Shown here one piece after another: positions 31,449 to 42,624 of a DNA stretch of 64,000 nucleotides (position 1 is the stretch's first letter; each line of letters begins with the position of its first letter). The notes beneath the pieces are model-generated. The model was not told the DNA's origin and made no database searches. It saw nothing but the letters and a program-made list of their open reading frames with translations. This DNA is from Prochlorococcus sp. AG-363-B04 (GTDB lineage: Bacteria > Cyanobacteriota > Cyanobacteriia > PCC-6307 > Cyanobiaceae): positions 1 to 64,000 of the forward strand of contig QCFC01000001.1 in assembly GCA_003278465.1 (NCBI GenBank), written 5' to 3'. A program made the translations under genes and the position numbers.

Positions 31449-32255
31449 CTATGTGTTTATTTTTGCATCTTGCCATAAATCCCTCAGCTGGGAAGATGTT
31501 TTGTCAGAAACCTTACCTTCTAAGCTTTTTTCCAAATAAGAAAAACGTTGAAGAAAGCGATTGTTTGTACCTTGCAGGCCTTCTTCGATACTTAGTTCAC
31601 ACCATCGAGCGATATTTACTAATGCAAAAAAAACATCTCCTAATTCTTTTTCAGCATGGGAATAATCTTTCTTAGATATTGCATCTTTTAATTCTTGAAT
31701 CTCCTCATCAACTTTTTCCCAAACACCATTAATATCATCCCATTCGAACCCTTCTTCAGCAACTTTTTTTGAAATAATCATAGCTCCACTTAAAGCTGGT
31801 TGAGAACGTATTTTATTTTCCAAGAGATCGCTGATTGGACAGTTGGTATTTGTGGTAATGGTTTCAGAATCTTTAACAGCATTCCATATTTTTTTTACGG
31901 CTTTACTATCTGTTGCCTTTTTATTACTAAAGACATGTGGGTGACGTCTAATTAGTTTTTTATTGATTGCTTTTACTATATCTTCTATATCAAATTGTCT
32001 TGCTTCATGTCCAATCTGAGCATGCATTATAATCTGCAAAAGAAGATCTCCTAATTCTTCTTTAAGATTTTTTTCGTTTCCACTCCGAATGGCATGGGCA
32101 ACTTCATGAGCTTCTTCTAGTAAATATGGGATTAAGGACGAATGATTTTGCTCAATATCCCAAGGACATCCTTTTTGTGGATCTCGTAGATATGCCACTA
32201 ATTGGATCAGTTCATTAATCGAATCAGTCGAGCATTGGGAGTGTTTTACTTTCAT
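31449..32255 (-). CDS. mazG: Nucleoside triphosphate pyrophosphohydrolase MazG
   Basis: Hydrolyses NTPs or dNTPs to monophosphates and pyrophosphate, in house-cleaning or alarmone control. The 268-aa length matches two-domain MazG. First domain: KGCPWDIEQNHSSLIPYLLE with the metal-binding EEAHEVAHAI and ELGDLLLQIIMHAQI. Second domain: GFEWDDINGVWEKVDEEIQE and EKELGDVFFALVNIARW. It lies upstream of speE by 99 nt and downstream of the DUF2227-like gene by 22 nt. Confidence 0.95.
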   Translation of the reverse strand: MKVKHSQCSTDSINELIQLVAYLRDPQKGCPWDIEQNHSSLIPYLLEEAHEVAHAIRSGNEKNLKEELGDLLLQIIMHAQIGHEARQFDIEDIVKAINKKLIRRHPHVFSNKKATDSKAVKKIWNAVKDSETITTNTNCPISDLLENKIRSQPALSGAMIISKKVAEEGFEWDDINGVWEKVDEEIQELKDAISKKDYSHAEKELGDVFFALVNIARWCELSIEEGLQGTNNRFLQRFSYLEKSLEGKVSDKTSSQLRDLWQDAKINT

Positions 32256-32277
32256 AGAATCTTAAAGGATTTGACTT

Positions 32278-32748
32278 TTATTTTTTTAATTGGGTTGGTA
32301 ATGGGTCTCCATCTAGAAGAAGGTGAAGCCATACACTAGCCTCTATTCCTAATAGTAGGGCTATTATTATTTGAGGGCGCAAAAGAACTTGAGTCTGAAT
32401 TCTATCCAGAATTTCAATCCTGTTTGTTTCGGTAAATAGCAATAGCAATAAATAAGAAATAAGTCCCAGGTATAAAATTCTTAAAGTTGTTCCTATGAAG
32501 GGTCCATGAGATAAAAATGAACGATGTTTTATCAACTTGCGATAAGGCCACCATATCCATTGAAGGATTCCCCAACGTTTAAGTGCCTTTGAGCGAGTAT
32601 CAAGATCTGGAGATAACCAGATCCCTCCAAATAAGAAAGCTAAGGCAGCGGCACAACCACTAGTCCAATCCATAGCAGCCCCTATGATGAAGCCGAATGG
32701 AACTGTTAAAAGCTTTGAGAATTTTTCGTGTTTTAGGCCTGAAGCCAT
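32278..32748 (-). CDS. DUF2227-like metal-binding membrane protein
   Basis: A 156-aa membrane protein with three or four hydrophobic segments. Conserved polar motifs are GGIWLSPDLDTRSKALKRWG, KHRSFLSHGPFIGT and WLHLLLDGDPLP. The combined Asp and His residues resemble the DUF2227/YdjM-like group of integral-membrane predicted metal-dependent hydrolases. Substrate is unknown. It is the first gene of the minus-strand run toward mazG and sits next to tRNA-Val. Confidence 0.7.
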   Translation of the reverse strand: MASGLKHEKFSKLLTVPFGFIIGAAMDWTSGCAAALAFLFGGIWLSPDLDTRSKALKRWGILQWIWWPYRKLIKHRSFLSHGPFIGTTLRILYLGLISYLLLLLFTETNRIEILDRIQTQVLLRPQIIIALLLGIEASVWLHLLLDGDPLPTQLKK

Positions 32749-32803
32749 GGTTATAAGTAACCCTTATGCTCTACATTGATCTTTATAGGCACAATGCCTT
32801 AAC

Positions 32804-32875
<72 letters not shown>

Positions 32876-33184
32876 TTCATGAGTCGTTTTCATAATTATC
32901 GTTTCATTGGCTATGTAGTAATTTTGTTTATTGTATTAGAAAGTAATTTAAAAAAAATCTATCTTGCTTGAAAATCCTCTATTTCCAGGGAAAATTGCAG
33001 TTTATTATTTACCACAATGATTGAGAACAATATTTCATTCTAAATCTATCTAGTGTTGTAGCAAATATCTAGAGTTTAAAATATGACTAAGATTTTTTAT
33101 TTGGTTGTTTCCCCTCACTTTTGGCAATCCCCTTAACGTAATGCATGGCAATTATGCTATGGGGTATATCTTATTTGTTTTGTT
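32876..33184. other. 309-bp intergenic region after tRNA-Val
   Basis: AT-rich, with no gene I can support. A 30-codon plus-strand frame from 32879 (MSRFHNYRFIGYVVILFIVL...) has a hydrophobic stretch but no ribosome-binding site or recognised relative. The second half probably carries the promoter for the IscA-like gene, but no clean -35/-10 pair stands out. Confidence 0.4.
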
Positions 33185-33538
33185 ATGCAAAGAGGACGTG
33201 GTCTAAGTATTACTCCTGCTGCTGCTGCTGAATTAAGCAGACAAGCAGCATTTGCTGGTACACCTGGTGTTATGTATTTAGACTTGCTTGAGGATCCTCT
33301 TGATGAGGGTTGGCTTCATATTCGACTTAGGCCAGGTAAGTTTGGAGGGGTTCCGATATCTAGAACTGATGGTATGACTTTATATGCGCCTGTGAATCAA
33401 TTACATATCCTAAGTGGGCTGATTCTTAATTACTCTGGAGATCTTAGTGGAGGAGGGTTTTTAATTGCTGCACCTGAAGGCTCAGAATCTTGTGTTTGTG
33501 GTGCTGGGTTTCGCTCAAAAGAATTCTTTACAAAATAA
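33185..33538 (+). CDS. IscA/HesB-like (A-type Fe-S carrier fold) protein with degenerate cysteines
   Basis: A 117-aa protein with the HesB/IscA fold: an N-terminal LSITPAAAAELSRQAAFAG helix like that of A-type carriers and a C-terminal SESCVCGAGF corresponding to the CGCG tail. Canonical A-type proteins have a third Cys in the middle (about residue 35, GCSG); here that area reads GTPGVMYLDLLEDPLDEG with no Cys. It may therefore bind a cluster differently, or act as a structural or regulatory relative. Standalone plus-strand gene. Confidence 0.8.
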   Translation: MQRGRGLSITPAAAAELSRQAAFAGTPGVMYLDLLEDPLDEGWLHIRLRPGKFGGVPISRTDGMTLYAPVNQLHILSGLILNYSGDLSGGGFLIAAPEGSESCVCGAGFRSKEFFTK

Positions 33539-33619
33539 ATTTAGATATGAGTTAAAGAAAAAAATTATTTATACTAATACTCATTCTATCATTTCAAATT
33601 AACAATAATGAATTGATCA

Positions 33620-33895
33620 TTATTTCTTATCCGAAGCATCTTTCGCTTGCATTGCTAGATTGATGTCTGCTTGAAATACCCCTAACGTCATTGCTGGTTC
33701 AGGCTCAAGCCCATTAGTAATTTCATCTTGTTTTTTATCTATGATTTCTAGGACTGTCCCAGTGATATTTGTCCATTCTTTGATTAATTGTTTAAAATAA
33801 TTATTATTGAGAGATGTGTTTTTAGATTTGGAAAGACTATTTTTTCTTTCTTTAATTACTTCATGGAGAATAGAATGTAATTGTTTATGTCTCAT
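33620..33895 (-). CDS. Hypothetical protein, 91 aa
   Basis: No recognised family. It is hydrophilic, mostly helical-looking and Lys-rich in the first half (RKNSLSKSKNTSLNNNYF), followed by a more regular IKEWTNITGTVLEII and a C-terminal TLGVFQADINLAMQAKD. ATG at 33895. It stands alone between two unusually long gaps. The ORF could be a lineage-specific gene; length and amino-acid make-up look protein-like but homologues would be needed to be sure. Confidence 0.5.
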   Translation of the reverse strand: MRHKQLHSILHEVIKERKNSLSKSKNTSLNNNYFKQLIKEWTNITGTVLEIIDKKQDEITNGLEPEPAMTLGVFQADINLAMQAKDASDKK

Positions 33896-34242
33896 AGAAT
33901 TAGGAAGCTCGGGAAATTGATTTAATGACTTTAACTCTTTGAATGATTTTAATACTTTAACAAGTTATTGAAGTCTAAGTATAGATGGAAGATGGTGAGA
34001 AAATTGATCAGTAATTATGATCTAAAAAATCCTTGATTTCTTTTAATCAAGATTTTGTCGTTTGTTTATTAGATTTCGAATCTTATCTTAAAATTATTGC
34101 CTATGAAGTGTAACTGACTTAGATGGTTTGAACTGACATTTGATTATTTACCAAGTTTTGAAGCTTGGTTAAATAATGATTTATGAGTCATAGTTTTTCA
34201 AAGCTAATTTTAGGCTTAGCAGCTTTTTTCTGTGAATAGTTT
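33896..34242. other. 347-bp intergenic region with several hairpins
   Basis: No coding frame longer than about 15 codons on either strand. Three hairpin-forming sequences occur: one at 34026-34055 (listed separately); TTATTTACCAAG/CTTGGTTAAATAA around 34143-34175; and GCTAA/TTAGC at 34203-34220 followed by TTTTTT at 34224-34229. Such a density of structure is unusual for the window and could mark 3' ends or a small RNA. Confidence 0.45.
34026..34055 (-). terminator. Probable intrinsic terminator downstream of the 85-aa gene
   Basis: On the minus strand CTTGATT and AATCAAG form a 7-bp stem with a 6-nt loop, extended by AAAATC pairing with GATTTT around one bulge, and run directly into TTTTTT. 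The shape fits a rho-independent terminator for the minus-strand gene ending at 34243, about 190 nt upstream. Confidence 0.5.
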
Positions 34243-34500
34243 TTAATCTTCTGGGAAGAGGAGTAGTGCTAATTCTTCAGCATCTACGTCATACACTCTT
34301 GCGAGGCAGGTTTCAATGGCACTAGTGACTTCTCCTGGGAGGAATCGCATAGCATTTAAAGCATCCTCTGTGATGTCATCATTGAGGAGTTTTTCTTCGC
34401 CCTCCAGTTTTTCGTCGTTAATGACGGCCATTACCCAACTTTGGTAGGCATACACCAGGTCATTGAATTCGAGGGCTGGGTCGTTGAGATCCAGGGTCAT
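34243..34500 (-). CDS. Conserved picocyanobacterial hypothetical protein, 85 aa
   Basis: Acidic 85-aa protein from ATG at 34500 (MTLDLNDPALEFNDLVYAYQ). The ORF track start at 34587 adds a non-conserved Cys/Arg stretch overlapping the divergent gene. It is largely helical with an acidic C-terminus, ELALLLFPED. I recall close relatives in marine Synechococcus and Prochlorococcus of unknown function. It is divergent from the 152-aa gene with only 48 nt between starts. Confidence 0.75.
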   Translation of the reverse strand: MTLDLNDPALEFNDLVYAYQSWVMAVINDEKLEGEEKLLNDDITEDALNAMRFLPGEVTSAIETCLARVYDVDAEELALLLFPED

Positions 34501-34548
34501 TGTTTTGCCAGTCCAGAGGCAACACCAGTTTGACTGTTTATTTAGAAG

Positions 34549-35007
34549 ATGTCTTCTATGAATGATGCTACAAAAACACAGCTGCAAACTAAAGCTCTTG
34601 ATTTTGCGTTAAATGAATTGGTCCGACAGCATCGACAAAGTTTTCAACCTTTGTGGACAGTTGATAGTTGGGCAAAGTTTTTGATTTGGATGGCATTAAA
34701 TTGTGGCGTACCTGGAGATCGTGAGAGTCTTGAACAATTTGCGGATTCTTTAGGCTCAGGCTTTACTACACGCATGCGGCGCACTTTCTTTGAGCGCATT
34801 TGTGAAGATCAGCAGATTCATTTGATGGCAGATCCTTCAGAGACCGAAGTTTTGCTTATGCCTATTACTGGTTCAAAATGTGCTTTGAGCTTTGAAAAAG
34901 CAATTCACGCCTTGGATCAGGTTGGTTTGAGTGATCACGTAGAGACAGATCACAGTTGTTGGAAAACTTTAGAAGGAATCTTTGCTATTCCTTGGATTAC
35001 TTCTTAA
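34549..35007 (+). CDS. Conserved hypothetical protein, 152 aa
   Basis: Soluble protein of unknown function starting MSSMNDATKTQLQTKALDFA. A helical N-terminal half (WAKFLIWMALNCGVPGDRES, RMRRTFFERICEDQQIHLMA) precedes a mixed C-terminal half ending LEGIFAIPWITS. There are no membrane segments or metal motifs. It is divergent from the 85-aa gene and 73 nt upstream of valS on the same strand. Confidence 0.75.
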   Translation: MSSMNDATKTQLQTKALDFALNELVRQHRQSFQPLWTVDSWAKFLIWMALNCGVPGDRESLEQFADSLGSGFTTRMRRTFFERICEDQQIHLMADPSETEVLLMPITGSKCALSFEKAIHALDQVGLSDHVETDHSCWKTLEGIFAIPWITS

Positions 35008-35080
35008 GTATCCAGTTGTGCTTCGATATGTATTACTACATAGACTTTTTGTGATTATGAGCTGAGAGTCCGAATTAATC

Positions 35081-37888
35081 GTGACCGAAAACTTTCCTGC
35101 AAGCAATAGCACTGAGAAGGCCTTAGAAGAGGCCTTACCCAAGACATACAACTCCTCAGATACCGAATGTCGTTGGCAGAGAGCATGGGAGAAGAGTGAT
35201 GCGTTTCACTCAGACCCTCAAGCTTCTGGACAGTCTTTCTCAGTGGTTATTCCTCCACCAAATGTGACAGGCAGCCTTCATATGGGACATGCCTTTAATA
35301 CTGCTTTGATAGATACGGTAGTGAGATTTCAGAGGTTGCAAGGAAAAAATGTACTTTGTTTGCCTGGGACTGATCATGCTTCTATTGCTGTTCAAAATAT
35401 TCTCGAAAAGCAATTGAATAATGAAGGCATAAGTCGTTTTGATATTGGAAGAGAAGCATTTTTAGAAAGGGCTTGGGAGTGGAAAGCAGAAAGTGGAGGT
35501 AAAATTGTTGATCAGTTGCGTCGTTTGGGTTATTCGGTTGATTGGAAAAGACAGCGTTTTACCCTTGATGAAGGCCTGAGTGATGCGGTGCGAGAAGCTT
35601 TTGTTCAGTTACATGAAAAGGGCTTGATATATAGGGGTGAATATTTAGTTAATTGGTGTCCTGTTTCAGGTTCTGCTGTAAGTGATTTAGAGGTTGAGAT
35701 GAAAGAAATAGATGGGTTTCTATGGCATTTTAGATATCCTTTATCGAATGATTATGAAGTTGAAGGAATAACACATTTAGAGGTTGCAACTACAAGACCT
35801 GAAACTATGTTAGGTGACGTTGCGATTGCAGTTAACCCTTCTGACAAACGCTATAGCAATTTAATAGGTAAGAAGGTCATTTTGCCATTGTTAGAAAGAG
35901 AGATTCCTGTTATTGCTGATGATCATGTCGAACCTGACTTTGGTACAGGTTGTGTGAAGGTAACGCCTGCTCATGATCCTAATGATTTTGCGATTGGTCA
36001 GCGACATCAGTTGCCCTTAATAACCGTAATGAATAAGGATGGAACAATGAATTCTAATGCTGGTAAATTTAATGGACTAGATCGATTTGAGGCACGTAAG
36101 GCTGTTGTTTCTGCTTTAGAAGAAAGGGGATTGCTTACTAAAGTTGAGCCTTATAGACATAATGTTCCTTATTCAGATCGAGGTAAGGTCCCAGTTGAGC
36201 CTTTGATTTCTACTCAGTGGTTTGTGCGTATGGAGCCTTTGGCTTCTAATTGTAGAGAATGTCTGGAGAGAGGAGAGCCAAATTTTGTCCCATCTCGATG
36301 GAAGAAAGTTTACCTCGACTGGTTAACTGACATTCGGGATTGGTGTATTAGTCGTCAGCTTTGGTGGGGTCATCGTATTCCAGCCTGGTTTGTTATTAGT
36401 GAGACTGATGGGAAGGTTACTAACAACACTCCTTATGTAGTTGCTCGCACTGAAGAAGAGGCATATTTAAGTGCAAAAACTAAATTTGGTGATTTGGTCC
36501 AGATTGCACAAGATGAAGATGTTCTTGATACTTGGTTTTCTAGTGGCTTGTGGCCTTTTTCTACATTGGGTTGGCCTAATGAATCAAGTATTGATTTTAA
36601 TTGTTGGTATCCAACTAGTACATTGATTACTGGGTTTGATATTATTTTCTTCTGGGTAGCAAGAATGACCATGATGGCTGGTATTTTTACTGGTCGTATG
36701 CCATTTCAAAATGTATATATTCATGGCTTGGTAAGAGATGAGCAGAATCGCAAGATGAGTAAAAGTTTAGGAAATGGTATAGATCCATTGTTATTGATAG
36801 ATCGATATGGAACTGATGCCCTTCGATTTGCTTTAGTACGAGAAGTTTCAGGTTCTGGTCAAGATATACGACTTGATTTTGATCGAAAAAAGAAAACTTC
36901 TACTACTGTTGAATCAGCACGGAATTTTGCGAACAAATTATGGAACGCAACTCGCTTTGCATTGCTTCATCTTGATGGAGAAACGTTAGAAACTTTAGGA
37001 GATTTTGATGTTTCAAGCTTGCAATTATCAGATCGTTGGATTCTTTCTAGACTTGCAAAAGTTAATCACCAAACTGCTTATAGATATGAGAATTTTGGCT
37101 TAGGTGAGGCGGCAAAAGGATTATATGAATTTGCTTGGAATGATTTTTGTGACTGGTATTTAGAGTTAATTAAAAGACGCTTAACCCCTGGAGATAATCC
37201 TACCAAGGATTTATTAAATGATCAAAAGAATTGTAAGCAGATTCTTGTTAGAGTCCTAGCCGATTTAATGGTTATGTTACATCCATTAATGCCTCATATA
37301 ACAGAAGAGCTATGGCATGCAATTTCAGGGGCATCAGAAGATAAATTGTTAGCAAAGATGTCTTGGCCAAAATATCAAAAATCTTTTGAGAATGATTCTT
37401 TAGAGGAATCTTATACCGAGATATTTGAAGCGATAAGAGTAGTCCGTAATTTAAGGGCGATAGCTGGTTTAAAACCATCAGATAATATAAAAGTTTGTTT
37501 CGTCACTAAAAAGAAATCATTAGCCTTTGACCTTGAAAAGGCAATAGATGATATTAAGGCATTGACAAAAGCAAAAACGTTAAGAGTATTAGATTCTTCT
37601 TCCTTATTAGAAACAACTAATTCCACTAAGATATTAGCTGGTGTTACAGGTGAATTAGAAGTTTTATTGGAAATAGGAGATTCGGTAGATCTTAATTCCC
37701 TTAAATCTCGATTAGAAAAAGATATATTTAAAGCTAATAAGGAGATGCAATCTCTTGCTTCAAGATTGGAAAATCCTAATTTCCTAAATAAGGCTCCTGA
37801 TGATGTAGTTAATGAATGCAAAAAGAACCTTTTGGAGGCACAGGCTCAGATAAAATTAGCGAAGCAAAGACTATCTGATTTATTTTAA
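35081..37888 (+). CDS. valS: Valyl-tRNA synthetase
   Basis: Class I synthetase of 935 aa charging tRNA-Val. HIGH motif: [25 protein letters not shown] motif: [20 protein letters not shown]. The editing CP1 domain includes [18 protein letters not shown] and [21 protein letters not shown]. The C-terminal roughly 70 residues form the coiled coil that holds the tRNA ([20 protein letters not shown]). The start is GTG at 35081. The cognate tRNA-Val is 2 kb upstream. Confidence 0.97.
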   Translation: MTENFPASNSTEKALEEALPKTYNSSDTECRWQRAWEKSDAFHSDPQASGQSFSVVIPPPNVTGSLHMGHAFNTALIDTVVRFQRLQGKNVLCLPGTDHASIAVQNILEKQLNNEGISRFDIGREAFLERAWEWKAESGGKIVDQLRRLGYSVDWKRQRFTLDEGLSDAVREAFVQLHEKGLIYRGEYLVNWCPVSGSAVSDLEVEMKEIDGFLWHFRYPLSNDYEVEGITHLEVATTRPETMLGDVAIAVNPSDKRYSNLIGKKVILPLLEREIPVIADDHVEPDFGTGCVKVTPAHDPNDFAIGQRHQLPLITVMNKDGTMNSNAGKFNGLDRFEARKAVVSALEERGLLTKVEPYRHNVPYSDRGKVPVEPLISTQWFVRMEPLASNCRECLERGEPNFVPSRWKKVYLDWLTDIRDWCISRQLWWGHRIPAWFVISETDGKVTNNTPYVVARTEEEAYLSAKTKFGDLVQIAQDEDVLDTWFSSGLWPFSTLGWPNESSIDFNCWYPTSTLITGFDIIFFWVARMTMMAGIFTGRMPFQNVYIHGLVRDEQNRKMSKSLGNGIDPLLLIDRYGTDALRFALVREVSGSGQDIRLDFDRKKKTSTTVESARNFANKLWNATRFALLHLDGETLETLGDFDVSSLQLSDRWILSRLAKVNHQTAYRYENFGLGEAAKGLYEFAWNDFCDWYLELIKRRLTPGDNPTKDLLNDQKNCKQILVRVLADLMVMLHPLMPHITEELWHAISGASEDKLLAKMSWPKYQKSFENDSLEESYTEIFEAIRVVRNLRAIAGLKPSDNIKVCFVTKKKSLAFDLEKAIDDIKALTKAKTLRVLDSSSLLETTNSTKILAGVTGELEVLLEIGDSVDLNSLKSRLEKDIFKANKEMQSLASRLENPNFLNKAPDDVVNECKKNLLEAQAQIKLAKQRLSDLF

Positions 37889-37962
37889 ATCGCGTTTTAG
37901 ATATATTTTTAATATAATATTTTAAGTCACTTAAATAATCTTTATTGACACTTAGTATTCTG

Positions 37963-38571
37963 ATGGAGCAATTTTTGAACCTGAAAGATTTAATTCCTTT
38001 CTTTCAGACTTTCATAGGAGCTGTTTTATTTGTTCCTATCTATGCGATATGGGTTACTTTTTTGTTACCAGGTCTTTGGGTCTCGATGCTTGCAGGGGCT
38101 CTTTATGGCCCTATCTTTGGCGGCATTATTGTTTTTTTTGGGGCGACTTTGGGAGCAGAAGTATCATTTATTTTAGGACGTACGTTTTTGAGAGATTGGA
38201 TCAGAAATCGTTTGGAGGGATTTCCAAAAATCCTAGCAGTTCAGAAAGCCGTAAGCCATGAGGGATTGAAATTGATTCTTTTAACTAGGCTGTCTCCTGC
38301 TTTTCCTTTTAGTTTATTAAATTTTACCTATGGCTTAACAGATGTTTCTTTGAAGGATTTTTCAATAGGTTTACTTGGTATTCTTCCAGGAACTTTCTTT
38401 TTTACAACTTTAGGTGCTTTAGCTGGAGATATAACAAGATTTAGGGATGTTTTAGATGGCAGTGCTGATTGGAAAAGTTGGATTATACGTTTTGTTGGTT
38501 TATTAGCAACTATTGCTGTGATTTGGTTAGTACGTCGTTCTGTTCAAAAGGTTCTTGATAAAGGAGATTAA
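37963..38571 (+). CDS. TVP38/TMEM64-family (VTT/DedA-like) membrane protein
   Basis: A 202-aa inner-membrane protein with five or six hydrophobic segments. The VTT-domain signature is seen in GATLGAEVSFILGRTFLRDW and in LTRLSPAFPFSLLNFTYGLT. ATG at 37963 is preferred over the upstream TTG at 37945. Such proteins are linked to lipid scrambling and membrane homeostasis. Its stop lies 5 nt from the stop of the opposing 52-aa gene. Confidence 0.87.
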   Translation: MEQFLNLKDLIPFFQTFIGAVLFVPIYAIWVTFLLPGLWVSMLAGALYGPIFGGIIVFFGATLGAEVSFILGRTFLRDWIRNRLEGFPKILAVQKAVSHEGLKLILLTRLSPAFPFSLLNFTYGLTDVSLKDFSIGLLGILPGTFFFTTLGALAGDITRFRDVLDGSADWKSWIIRFVGLLATIAVIWLVRRSVQKVLDKGD

Positions 38572-38576
38572 TGAAC

Positions 38577-38735
38577 TTATTTAGTAAGTGGCAAATTCCA
38601 ATCTTTGATTATTGCAAAGATTACAAACCATACCAACCGTAGACTAGCTAACACTCCAGATCGCGAACTTAACTCGGCTAATTTAGCGCGACCACAATCA
38701 GTTTTGATGAAATTTGTAAGTTTTATCTGAGACAT
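38577..38735 (-). CDS. Small membrane protein, 52 aa (not in the ORF track)
   Basis: Read by hand on the minus strand: ATG at 38735 to TAA at 38577, 52 codons. The N-terminal half is basic and polar (MSQIKLTNFIKTDCGRAKLA, ELSSRSGV). A hydrophobic helix follows (LASLRLVWFVIFAIIKDW) with a short tail, LPLTK. The layout suits a single-span membrane or amphipathic protein with the N-terminus in the cytoplasm. It starts 23 nt after the ligA stop on the same strand, so it is probably in that transcript. Family unknown; the codon pattern looks like a real gene. Confidence 0.65.
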   Translation of the reverse strand: MSQIKLTNFIKTDCGRAKLAELSSRSGVLASLRLVWFVIFAIIKDWNLPLTK

Positions 38736-38758
38736 TTTTTATTTTAATTGAAAAGAAT

Positions 38759-40858
<2,100 letters not shown>

Positions 40859-41278
40859 CTAATTTTTCACTTCTGCAATTCTTTCGATTCTCCAGAGATT
40901 CTCGACTTTCGAAAAAGTAAAATCTAAAGGTAATTCTTCTTTATTATCTGATTTTAGTTTTAAAGTTAATATGATTTTGCCATCCTGAATTCTTGGCCTA
41001 CCGGATTTAAGATTACTAAATCGGTTTAATTTTAGGCTTGCAAGAAATGAGATGAATTGTTGACGATTGACGTGTTGACGATATGTTTTCGTAGTTAGTA
41101 GATAAGCAGCATCAATTCTTCCAGCAGCTATTGAGTTGAAGAACTGCTTGACCATTGGATTAATTCCCCGTGCATTTAAAACGAGTCTTGCAGCTGTATA
41201 GATCCAATAGAGGAGTAATGCTCCAGCCCCAGCTATTAAGGCTTTTGTACCAATTTCTTGAACTAAGGACCCATCCAT
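40859..41278 (-). CDS. Membrane-anchored hypothetical protein, NTF2-like C-terminus
   Basis: A 139-aa protein with one N-terminal membrane segment (ALIAGAGALLLYWIYTAARL). A soluble domain follows, with FFNSIAAGRIDAAYLLTTKT and DFTFSKVENLWRIERIAEV. The spacing of helix and strands resembles small NTF2-like/DUF4864-type domains. No catalytic residues stand out. It precedes ligA by 21 nt on the same strand and is probably co-transcribed; a functional link to the ligase is not implied. Confidence 0.65.
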   Translation of the reverse strand: MDGSLVQEIGTKALIAGAGALLLYWIYTAARLVLNARGINPMVKQFFNSIAAGRIDAAYLLTTKTYRQHVNRQQFISFLASLKLNRFSNLKSGRPRIQDGKIILTLKLKSDNKEELPLDFTFSKVENLWRIERIAEVKN

Positions 41279-41289
41279 TAACTTTTTGC

Positions 41290-41345
41290 AAGTCAGTACA
41301 GAGTCTGACTTATGACTAGTTGCGGATTTATTTTCTCACAACTAG
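41290..41345. repeat. Two short inverted repeats between divergent genes
   Basis: AAGTCAG (41290-41296) is complementary to CTGACTT (41305-41311), and CTAGTTG (41316-41322) to CAACTAG (41339-41345). Both lie in the 116-bp gap between the divergent 139-aa gene and sprT. They may be operator-like sites or hairpins in the leader of either gene. Confidence 0.35.
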
Positions 41346-41394
41346 CGTTTCATTCGGAATCGTTTTGGCTTTAGCAAACCTTTTTTTGATCTAA

Positions 41395-41940
41395 ATGCCG
41401 TTGCTGCCTCTTTTGCCAATTTTTCATCGAATGAACCGTGAGTTCTTTGATGGATCACTTGTGTTAGCGAATAAGCCTTTATTAGATTTGAAATGGAGTG
41501 ATAGGCGATTAAGAAAAACAGCTGGGTTCTATCGTCATATTTCATTCAGATCAGGTCATCAGCAATCTGAAATTGTCTTGTCTCGTCCAGTATTGGAGTC
41601 TCTACCGAAGACTGCTCTAGAAAGTACTCTGTGCCATGAAATGATTCATGCATGGGTTGATTTGGTTTTGGGTGTGAAAGAAGTACATGGACCAAATTTT
41701 CGTGCACATATGCTTTGGATTAATCAAACGCAAACAGATTTTCAGGTAAGCTTGAGGCATCATTTTCCCGTGCCACCTACTATCCAAAAGTGGTGGGCAG
41801 TATGTTTACGGTGTGGTCATCGTTCCCCCTATGAGAGGAAAGTTCGTGGAGCTGCGTGCAGAAAATGCTGCAATCTTCACTTTGGAGGCAAATGGCATTC
41901 TAGTTGTTTGCTTACTTATGAATTAGTTCAGCGGCAGTAG
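41395..41940 (+). CDS. SprT-like metalloprotease-domain protein
   Basis: A 181-aa SprT-family protein. The zinc-protease motif is HEMIHAWVD (HExxH). Upstream, LRKTAGFYRHISFRSGHQQS and the strand-forming EIVLSRPVLESLP are typical. The C-terminal zinc ribbon shows CLRCGHRS and CRKCCNLHFGG. SprT/Spartan proteins are linked to DNA-protein crosslink repair in eukaryotes; bacterial roles are unclear. The ATG at 41395 gives MPLLPLLPIFHRMNREFFDG. Confidence 0.88.
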   Translation: MPLLPLLPIFHRMNREFFDGSLVLANKPLLDLKWSDRRLRKTAGFYRHISFRSGHQQSEIVLSRPVLESLPKTALESTLCHEMIHAWVDLVLGVKEVHGPNFRAHMLWINQTQTDFQVSLRHHFPVPPTIQKWWAVCLRCGHRSPYERKVRGAACRKCCNLHFGGKWHSSCLLTYELVQRQ

Positions 41941-42049
41941 TGATTTGGATTTATTTTTTCTTGTTCTTCAAGTAAGCGGTTTTTTTATCGCGATAATTGG
42001 TTTTCAGCGAGAAGAGTGGCTTCTTAGAAGACGACGTTAAAATTGTGTG

Positions 42050-42583
42050 ATGGACTCAACTGGTTCTCGACGTTCCCGTCGTTCTCGTTTTAAAGATAGG
42101 GTTTCATTGGATCGCCGTTTTGATAAATGGCTGGAAACAGGTCGTCAATTTGTTGATGGGGTCGCTGGTACAAGGCCTGGGCAACGAAAACCTTATAGAA
42201 AAGATGGAAGAAATGTTTCGAGTTTGACAAATGTAGGACGTTGGGTGGGTGAAAAGATTGACTGGTTTCTGGAGGAAGAAGAAGATTGGTTAGAACCTTG
42301 GGAGCATGATATGGAATCAATTAATTCTGGAAGCTTAAACAGTAAACGTTCGCTGGATGCTATCTCTAGAAGAGGTCAATCTTCCTACAATTTATCTGAC
42401 AGGAACAAAAAGCAAATTACATATACAGATAATGAATGGCCGGATGAAGACAGTTTTAAAATAGATCGTTGGAAGCGTTCTAGGCCAGAGGGTGCAAAAC
42501 CTATGAATGAGCGGAATAGTAAATCAGTTATTCGAGAGCCAAGACGTCCTTTACCTAGATTTAGTAGACGAAGAGAAAATTAA
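42050..42583 (+). CDS. Basic, Arg/Ser-rich hypothetical protein, 177 aa
   Basis: Unknown function. The N-terminus is very basic (GSRRSRRSRFKDRVSLDRRF). A conserved-looking core follows, VGRWVGEKIDWFLEEEEDWL, which pairs an amphipathic helix with an acidic run. The rest is low-complexity and disordered, ending RPLPRFSRRREN. The composition suggests nucleic-acid or membrane-surface binding. ATG at 42050 follows a GTG at 42047. I recall only marine picocyanobacterial relatives. Confidence 0.65.
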   Translation: MDSTGSRRSRRSRFKDRVSLDRRFDKWLETGRQFVDGVAGTRPGQRKPYRKDGRNVSSLTNVGRWVGEKIDWFLEEEEDWLEPWEHDMESINSGSLNSKRSLDAISRRGQSSYNLSDRNKKQITYTDNEWPDEDSFKIDRWKRSRPEGAKPMNERNSKSVIREPRRPLPRFSRRREN

Positions 42584-42624
42584 ACTGAATCACAATTAAA
42601 TTCTTCTTCAATTGAGATAAAAAG

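Noticed and set aside
32879-32971. 30-codon hydrophobic ORF after tRNA-Val
   Set aside because: It could be a single-span peptide, but there is no recognised relative, no ribosome-binding site and AT-rich composition makes such frames common.
41342-41545. Minus-strand 67-aa ORF overlapping sprT
   Set aside because: Antisense to the start of sprT and to its divergent promoter region; no conserved features.
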